Shown here: positions 57,444 to 64,000 of the stretch, piece by piece
Layout: every line of letters begins with the position of its first letter
Numbering within the stretch: position 1 is the stretch's first letter
From: Sorghum bicolor
Taxonomy: Eukaryota > Streptophyta > Magnoliopsida > Poales > Poaceae
Reading direction: 5' to 3'
Length of the DNA: 64,000 nt
NCBI RefSeq assembly: GCF_000003195.3
Contig: NC_012871.2
Coordinates: 46,819,110-46,883,109, forward strand
Notes under the pieces: model-generated
Databases searched by the model: none
Seen by the model: the letters and a program-made list of their open reading frames with translations, nothing else
Told to the model about the DNA's origin: nothing
Translations under genes and position numbers: made by a program

Positions 57444-58875
57444 TGTTGACGGTCCTTAATGTCTATTTTATACCATCAACTATTGCTTAATATAACATGA
57501 TATCAACCATAAAGCATAGTTGTAGGTTTTGATTTTAACGAGTTCCACAAGTTTTGGTGTTCTCACTTGTTTTATAGGAATCTGCAATTTTCCATCAAAT
57601 AAAAGTATGTCAAATGATGAATTGGACTACAACATTACGACGGTCTCGTCGAGACGATCGAAACAGACATATCATTTGCTGTATTTGAAGTCCAGAGTGA
57701 AAAGATATTAATTTTACAAATAAAGGAGAATTACCACTAATGGGCCCCACGCCCAAGCAAGGCCCATTACGTGAGAAGAGGCTCATATGGCATGATAGAG
57801 GCCCAAGAGAGGCGCCCCAAGCTGCTCCCTTGAGTGGGCTCACATGAGGGATGATTAGAAGACCAAGTTGATGTATAATAACTCAAGAGAGCAAACGGTG
57901 GAATAGTTAGTCCCACATCGCGTGTCTAGAAGAGGTAGGAGGTTTTTCTAGACTAAAAATAAAGAGGCAGACCCCCCCTCCCTAAGGTACCATATTATAG
58001 AGATATAAAGGCGTCCCTCAAATGGATAACCTCTCACCTTTAGAGAATTAAGACTAAACTTTCCAATATAAAAGATTAGTTCTAGTTGAAAGTTAGGGAG
58101 AGCGGCGCTACGCTCAGGTTCTAGAGGAGTCTTCGGAGGAGTCATCAAAATTCTGGTATATCTTTGTGTCTTTTCTTGTAAGACTTATGCTTTAATATAT
58201 TTTATCTTCTCTATTTACTTTTATGCATTACATTTAATTGGTTAGTATAATCGTTATACTTTATCATAGGATCTCCGCCCGCATCGGGTACTCTAGTTAT
58301 TAATTGTGACTAGAGTAGTAATTTGTAGTAGAGACATGGTGTCTAGAGACTATAGGTCACCTGAGATTGCACCCACTTCTACGGATAGTTGTGGTAGCCC
58401 TAGATGGTGGCAGCCCTGACGACCGACGTATTCCACCACGTTTGGATTGGTGTTGTAGGACCGTAGTTGGAGCTTTCTAGTCCTCTTCTCATCTTTCCGT
58501 AACTAGTATTCGATGTCCCAAAGTGTTATTGTGTGATTGCTTTACCTACCATGAATTAGTTACTATAGAACCCTAGTAATAGAGAAGTATCTCCCGTTGT
58601 CCTCTCACTTTAGCTATCTACTCTTTTATCATAGAATTCTTCGGTGTGTGTCATATATGTATAATTCCTATCATCTATTATTTACCCCTACTTTAGTCTA
58701 GTTGGTGTATTAGTTAGTAGATACATGATGGTGAACTATCAATATCTTTATCCATTATTTCCCAGTGGTAAAATATAAATAACGATACCTAGAATACTTC
58801 TGGTAAAATGCTACAATATTTTCTGTGCGCTTGCGGAATTCTTCATATTTTAACTGTGTATAAGAAATACCAACA
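57444..58875 (+). mobile_element. Solo LTR of a gypsy element
   Basis: Starts TGTTGACGGTCCTTAATG and ends GAAATACCAACA (1432 bp), flanked by CGGCC (57439-57443) and CGACC (58876-58880), a 5-bp target duplication with one change. It is related to the 9487 LTR at both ends, including AAATATAAATAACGATAC and GTGCGCTTGCGG near the 3' end. There is no internal region, as after LTR-LTR recombination. Confidence 0.85.
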
Positions 58876-59052
58876 CGACCGCCTCTAAAGATAAGAGTAT
58901 TTTTAGGGTAGCTGTAAATCCCACTCCAATCATCTCTGTAAGTTGATTTTTTTCCTTCAAAGGGTGGTTGGAGAACCATTTTTAGGGTGGACTTTGATTG
59001 TGCTGCCTCTACTTAAGAAATGTTTCTATAGCTAAAAATCATTTGTGTTGTA

Positions 59053-60534
59053 CTCCCTCTGTATAGGATTTAGAAGTCATTTTTGACAAAGTTTGAATCA
59101 AACATTGAGAATATATAAATCATCAGTAACTTTTAAATTATTGAGTTTGCAAATGTGAAAATTATATGAATAGATTTGTCTCAATAAATACTTTTATAAA
59201 GGGGCTATTGCGTTTGTACCCTTATTTTGAAGTCTAATTGTGATTTTACCCTCGTTTTTGAAGTCTAATTGTGATTTTACCCTATTTTTGTCACCGTTGC
59301 AACTTTATCTTTGCTTTATGAAAACGAAGCTTTAGTTTATCCTTGTTCTGTGAACAGTGGGTAACTGTGTTAAATGGGCTCAGTAAGGACAACTTTGCCA
59401 TTGTGAAAATGCCCCTAGAGTACATTGTGATTTTACCTCCGTTTTTAAAAAAATTGGCAGCAATATTAGACAACTTGTTACATATAACAGCATGCAAATA
59501 TAGATAGATAATATCACATCAAAAGAAAGTGTAGCAGGTTGAAGCTATGCATGTCAATAACTTGAGTAGGCATGGTTCTACCCTGTTGCTATGATTTTGG
59601 TCCTCCATCAGGTACCTGAAAAATGACAAAACCCTAACAACCGATTCAAATTCATGTTTCAAATTCATATGATTTTGCCTACAAATCAGAGCAATTGAAA
59701 CCAACTTAGCGCAATTGGCTAAAGCCGAGGTTAATTCATCCCAAAACACACCCAGAGGTCAAAAAGTTGTGCCTGGACATCAACTCCTTGGCTCTAGACC
59801 CGCGGTCCTCCGGCTCCATGGTCGCACCGCCATCCGACCCACGCGCTGGACCTACGACGGCAGCCTGTGATAGTCGCCCGCGCTGCACGAGATGCCGCGA
59901 TGCTCGTGACCCTGACCGCGAGGGACTGAGGGGGTGGCCTCTCGAGGGCCTGGCCCCGCAGGGCTAGGAGCTGCCTAGCCGCCCTCGTCGCCCAGGCCCA
60001 TCATGCTAGGGTTTTGGCCGTAGAATAGGAGTATGGGAGTACGTGATGGATGGAGGGTTTTGATTGTAGAATAGAAGAAAGGAATCAGTAGAAGAGAGAA
60101 TGGAGAAGGGGTATTATTATCTTTTGGTCTTCCTGTGAAGGGTTTTTTGTTATTTATTTATTTTATTGCACAAAAAACTAACAAAGTTAAAAGTAGGGGT
60201 AAAATCACAATGTACTCAGAAAAGTAGGAGTATTTTCACAATGGCAAACTTGTCCTTACCGAGCCTATTTAATACTGTTACCCACTGTTCACAGAGTAAG
60301 GGTAAACTGAAGTTTCGTCTTCACAAAGCAAGGGTAAAATCGCAATGGTGATAAAAACAAAAATAAAATCATAACTGGACTTCAAAATAAGGGTAAGAAC
60401 ACAATAGCTCCTTTTATAAAAATATACATATATCATTTTTTTTCTAAATATTTTTATAAAACTAAGAGGTTAAAGTTATATTTTGAAGACTGTGTCGCTG
60501 TCCTAAACAATTTCTAAATCCTATACAGAGCGAG
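59053..60534. mobile_element. Stowaway MITE split by a MULE
   Basis: Begins CTCCCTCTGTATAGGATTTA and ends AAATCCTATACAGAGCGAG, with TA on both sides (59051-59052, 60535-60536). Without the inserted element and one copy of its target duplication it is about 262 bp. Confidence 0.85.
59201..60411. mobile_element. Mutator-like element (MULE), Pack-MULE candidate
   Basis: The 9-bp target duplication TTTTATAAA is perfect (59192-59200, 60412-60420), as expected for Mutator-like elements. The terminal inverted repeats are about 240 bp, starting GGGGCTATTGCGTTTGTACC and ending inversely (GAACACAATAGCTCC). The centre (about 59780-60000) is strongly GC-rich in an AT-rich setting (ATGGTCGCACCGCCATCCGA to GCCCTCGTCGCCCAGGCCC) and may be a captured piece of a host gene. 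No transposase. Confidence 0.88.
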
Positions 60535-60536
60535 TA

Positions 60537-61140
60537 ATGAATACCCCTAAGACAGCACCGTGGCACCCTCTTGCAATGTATAATTAGCAAAGTTAGCTCT
60601 GATTTGGGATCTGAAGGAGCAGGATATATGGTTTACTACCAAATTTTAATATGGCAAGCTAGGGAGCCGTGAATTGGAGAAAGCAGAGCTCTCTTTTTCC
60701 AAAAGGAAGCAATGAAAGGACACATATCCGGCTACAGCAAGTATTCAACGTTATAAGCTAACTATAAACGTGTTCATGAAACCATTGAATAGTAGGAGGT
60801 CCTAACATGTAGCCGAAGCTAGATTCCTGCAGTTTAGGTTTAAATTAATTACTTAAGAGTTGTGAGCTGCTTGTACTCCATCGGTTTGAAATAAATTGAT
60901 GGAGCATTTTGACTTAGTAATGCGTTGCGTTCTCAACACTTCGATCGTTTGAATACTGATTTATCTGATTTAAGTATATGATATTGTTTGTAATAACAGC
61001 AAAATCATAATGTAGCTAGGAAGCCAAGTCACAAAACAATAATAATAATAAGAGAGTATTATTTAAATTTAAAAATATAAATCAAACAACACATCGTATT
61101 GCTAGATTATTAGCAGTTGGTCAAAGATTACAGAAGAGGA
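60537..61140. other. Spacer without recognised gene
   Basis: AT-rich, short frames only. AATAATAATAATAAG low-complexity run near 61040. Confidence 0.5.
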
Positions 61141-61145
61141 AACTG

Positions 61146-61241
61146 AGGTCTTGTTTAGATGTGTTTTTTTTTGGATTTCGCTACTGTAGCACTTTCGTTT
61201 GTGACAAATATTGTCTAATTATAGACTAACTAGGATCAAAA
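61146..61241. mobile_element. Left part of a Tourist-like MITE
   Basis: GGTCTTGTTTAGATGTG, ACTGTAGCACTTTCGTTTG and GACTAACTAGGATCAAAA match the family at 44245. It is cut off by the CACTA element that starts at 61242. Confidence 0.8.
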
Positions 61242-61260
61242 CACTACTGGAAAACCAGGA

Positions 61261-61735
61261 CTTCGCCAAGTGCCTGGCGCACTTGGCGAAGGCCACTTTA
61301 CACTTGGCGAAGGCTTCGCCGAGTGCCGCACTCGGCGAAGAGCACTCGGCGAAGATCTTGTGGGTGAAGAGCTCTTCGCCGAGTGCCAAATNNNNNNNNN
61401 NNNNNNNNNNNNNNNNNNNNNNNNNNNNNNNNNNNNNNNNNNNNNNNNNNNNNNNNNNNNNNNNNNNNNNNNNNNNNNNNNNNNNNNNNNNGCTTCGCCA
61501 AGTGCCGGCCACGTGGCACTTGGCGAAGAAATGTTTTATTTTTTTAAAAAAAGTATTCTTCGCCAAGTGCCACGTGGCAGGCACTTGGCGAAGCCTCTGC
61601 CTTCACCAAGTGCCAGCCACGTGGCACTTGGCGAAGCCCCTCAGCCCGTGACTTTTACACTTGGCTTTCCCAGCTTCGCCAAGTGCGGCACTTGGCGAAG
61701 AGGCCTTCGCCAAGTGCAGCACTTGGCGAAGCTGG
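61261..61735. repeat. Subterminal repeat array of the CACTA element
   Basis: More than fifteen copies of CTTCGCCAAGTGC or its complement GCACTTGGCGAAG, often paired around CACGTGGC (for example CCAGCCACGTGGCACTTGGC, 61612). Such arrays bind the element's regulatory DNA-binding protein in En/Spm. A gap of N (61392-61491) interrupts it. Confidence 0.92.
61392..61491. other. Assembly gap (100 N)
   Basis: Lies in the subterminal repeat array, where short-read assembly commonly fails. Confidence 0.99.
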
Positions 61736-61739
61736 GAAA

Positions 61740-62027
61740 TTTTATTTTTTTTTAAAAAAAGTCCGGGCTATTTCCGCGCAATCCGCTATTAGGACAGCGT
61801 ATCCATCGACAATTACTCATCACATATATCACAATATAGCACATATATCACATATATCGCAATACAACCATCGACATGTCCACAACCACATATCATCCAT
61901 CACAATCACATAAACACATCGTCCATCCTCGACGAACACCACGTCCAACACATAGTCCATCACATAGTCCATCACAATCCATCAACTAAGTCCAACACAT
62001 AAACAAGTAAAGAGACGTGCGAGGTAC
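61740..62027. other. Non-coding subterminal part of the CACTA element
   Basis: Repeats of CATATATCACAA and CCATCACATAGTCCA-like words. No gene. Confidence 0.5.
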
Positions 62028-64000
62028 CTACGGCTCCCCATGGTGAGCAGAGTGTGAATCAGCCCACTGGTCCCACACAGGGTCACCCTGCTGCGGCTGA
62101 GTAGAGGCACCCGGCGGCGGACGAGGGAGAGTCGGCCACCCGGCCTGTGGAAGAGGGCCACCGTAGACCTCGGCCTGTGGAGGAGGGCGAGTCGAGTACC
62201 CCGGCCTGTTGAGCCACAATATAGACATCATCTCCATGATACACGCGATCATGTCAAATTTCGACTTGCCCAATCTTAGGTGCTCTTCTGACGGCATCTG
62301 GATCAAACCAATGGCATCTGAATATAACTACATTGAGAGGTTTTGCACCCTCAAACGTGAGCTCAAATATTTCTTCAACTATGCCATAATAGTCGCGATC
62401 ATCGGTGCCGGGCGTACGAACTCCGGTATTCGTGGTGCTTCGATTGGGCCGACTCTCCTCATAACTTCTCGTGTGAAAGCGATACCCATTGACATCGTAA
62501 ACTGTGAATGAGTTGACCCTATAGGCGCAGCCACGAGCAACCTGTTTCAACTCATCATCAATATCAGGATCCTTGATGGCCTGCGAGGTGATGACAGGTA
62601 TAGATCGTTACAGTAATTGCTCATACAACCAAAGTGGAATGTAAAAAGATCAAACATGGTAAGTTAGACGATACCTTCGTACTAAACCAGGAAATGAAAT
62701 CAGGCAAATTATTTTTGAGAAGGTGATCTTCTTCTTGAGCAGAAGGTTCCCAATCCTTGGTCCAGGTTTCATGAATAAATTGTCGTTGATACTCATGCAC
62801 TTCATCAAGGTTGAGCAACAAGTATAGCATGATCTTGCGCCACTCAAGATAGCATAAGGTCTTGGGGGTACCTGCACTTGCTCTTCCGAGTTGCCCTTTG
62901 AAAAGGCTCAGGTTCGACGAACTCTCGTTGTCATTGTAACGGGAGAGCGGATTGTGCACGCTAGGAAGATTATCCGTATAGTAATTGGTTGTGAAGTTCG
63001 ACACCTCCTCAAGAATGGATGCCTCTGCGATGGAAGCCTCAATTCTGGCTTTGTTTCTACACTTTTTCCTCATAACCTTTAGACATCTCTCGATTGGATA
63101 ACACCAACGGGCCTGCACGGGCCCCCCCATCTTTGCCTCGTACGGTAGGTGCAGAATCAGATGCTGCATCGGCAGGAAGAACCCAGGTGGAAAGATCATC
63201 TCCAGCTTGCATAGCAACACAGGTGCTACACTCTCTAGGTCACGAACGACGTCCCGAGACAACTCTTTGGCACAGAGCTGGCGGAAGAAGTAGCTCAACT
63301 CTGCCAACACGCGCCACACAGGCTCAGGATTCTCTACGTGTNNNNNNNNNNNNNNNNNNNNNNNNNNNNNNNNNNNNNNNNNNNNNNNNNNNNNNNNNNN
63401 NNNNNNNNNNNNNNNNNNNNNNNNNNNNNNNNNNNNNNNNNCCTCCCCTTCTCAGATTCGCCGCATACCCATCAAGGAACAATAAAGTTTTCATCCACAG
63501 TAGAACTTCCTTCTTATGTTCCCGTTTCAAGATGTAATCAGCTGGAGTCCTTTTCCATCTCTTGCCGGCCGCAAGAGGCTTCATCACTAGATTTGGTCTA
63601 TCGCACAACGTTTCCAGGTCCAATCGGGCCTTTACGTTGTCCTTTGACTTTTCCTGAATGTCCATGAGTGTTGCCCAAAGTGCCTCAGCGACATTCTTTT
63701 CAGTGTGCATTACGTCGATGTTGTGTGGAAGAAGAAGGTCATCGAAATAGGGCAGCTTAGTCAAGCCCGACGTATGAGTCCACATGTGTTCATCTGCATA
63801 TCCAATAAAACCACCATTGACTTCATCAACTTTCAGACCCTCTATCTCAGCACGGACCTCGGCAGGGCTCATCATGTGAGGAACTGGGTCGCGAACTTGA
63901 ACACCCTTCCTGAAATGCTTGTTATCTCGTCTGAATGGATGGTTAGGAGGAAGGAACTGACGATGTTGGTCAAACGAAGAATACTTCCCACCACTCTTCA
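62028..64000 (-). CDS. TNP2-type CACTA transposase, C-terminal part
   Basis: The gene reads on the minus strand from beyond the right edge. Order of parts: the Transposase_21 (TNP2) end with FDQHRQFLPPNHPFR, then NGGFIGYADEHMWTHTSGL, LPYFDDLLLPHNIDVMHTEK and KPLAAGKRWKRTPADYIL (64000 to 63442); a 100-N gap; the DUF4218-type part with WRVLAELSYFFRQLCAKEL, LPMQHLILHLPYEAKMGGP and RWCYPIERCLK (63319 to about 62660); and, after a probable intron, the DUF4216-type part with ARGCAYRVNSFTVYDVNGY, DYYGIVEEIFELTF and HWFDPDAV (about 62584-62260). A short Pro-rich tail, PLPQAGWPTLPRPPPGAS, ends at the TAG 62030-62028. The protein cuts and moves the element from its TIRs. The splice sites and the N-terminus cannot be settled here, and the gap hides codons, so integrity is uncertain. 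Confidence 0.88.
63342..63441. other. Assembly gap (100 N) in the transposase gene
   Basis: Lies between the Transposase_21 and DUF4218 parts. Confidence 0.99.

Larger units (their letters stand above)
54779..59050. mobile_element. CACTA-like element, non-autonomous, split by a solo LTR
   Basis: The left end CACTACTACACAAAAACTT is a CACTA-type terminus. Near 59040 the inverse-like TTTGTGTTGTA is found, with the last bases apparently disturbed by the adjacent Stowaway. Subterminal phrases such as GCCTCTA, AGAGGC and GTCGCCTCTAGAAATTGG recur at both sides. The middle (55990-57250) has about four diverged 160-170-bp repeats, each with a TTTCTCCATC(C/T)(A/G)AGGTC-type core and TTTCAAAATGTGAGAA. 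No transposase ORF was found. Confidence 0.6.
61242..64000 (-). mobile_element. CACTA (En/Spm-like) element, continues right of window
   Basis: The terminus CACTACTGGAAAACCAGG lies at 61242. A dense subterminal array of CTTCGCCAAGTGC in both orientations (61261-61735) follows, then a minus-strand TNP2-type transposase. The other end is beyond the window. It inserted into the MITE at 61146. Confidence 0.92.

Noticed and set aside
61261..61735. CRISPR-like appearance of the regularly repeated CTTCGCCAAGTGC words
   Set aside because: The repeats occur in both orientations with irregular spacing inside a CACTA terminus, in plant DNA; they are subterminal transposase-binding repeats.
1..64000. 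tRNA or rRNA genes
   Set aside because: No cloverleaf or rRNA signature was recognised. The only pol III boxes seen belong to the SINE at 38233-38518, and tRNA-like words are retroelement priming sites.

Overview
The window is plant nuclear DNA, most likely from a grass of the sorghum/sugarcane/maize group. It shows Tourist- and Stowaway-type MITEs, a Maximus/SIRE-like copia element, Tat-like gypsy elements, CACTA elements with a TNP2-type transposase, and GC-rich intron-containing genes. There is no sign of bacterial or organellar DNA. Three 100-base runs of N (43305-43404, 61392-61491, 63342-63441) are assembly gaps. The species call is an inference from element style; no search was run.

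Only two host genes are clear. At the left edge, on the minus strand, is the 5' half of an SMC6 gene (structural maintenance of chromosomes 6, the ATPase of the SMC5/6 DNA-repair complex). Eight exons at 6689-981 join in frame, and the gene continues past the left edge. A second SMC6 copy lies at 43293-34266 on the same strand. It is a decayed tandem duplicate: exon 1 is not found, exon 4 is deleted, exon 6 has a 2-base deletion, the middle exons are gone, and the eight C-terminal exons are intact. Its central breakpoint region holds a captured PHD-finger exon resembling ATXR5/6 and copia debris. The second complete gene is a two-exon fasciclin-like arabinogalactan protein at 51539-48636 (minus), 405 residues with a predicted GPI anchor.

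Between the two SMC6 copies sits a 23-kb nest of retrotransposons. A Maximus-like copia element (8300-31277, target duplication GGTGA) carries only gag remnants. Its 5' LTR was invaded by a plus-strand non-autonomous gypsy element (9487-17355, duplication CTAGA). Its 3' LTR was invaded by a minus-strand gypsy element (23367-29454, duplication CTAAC) that has lost integrase and part of one LTR. To its right lie a KI-MULE-like gene remnant, a 444-bp Helitron and a long inverted-repeat element.

Right of the second SMC6 copy there is low-gene DNA with several MITEs (44-48 kb), then the fasciclin gene, then a second transposon cluster (52-64 kb). This cluster holds a gypsy LTR remnant, a CACTA-like element split by a solo LTR, a Stowaway MITE split by a 1.2-kb MULE with 9-bp target duplications, and at the right edge a CACTA element inserted in a MITE and encoding a TNP2-type transposase. 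I found no evidence of a new functional system. The most informative points are the paralogue comparison, which dates and delimits several insertions exactly, the captured PHD exon, and an LTR-divergence order that contradicts the nesting order.
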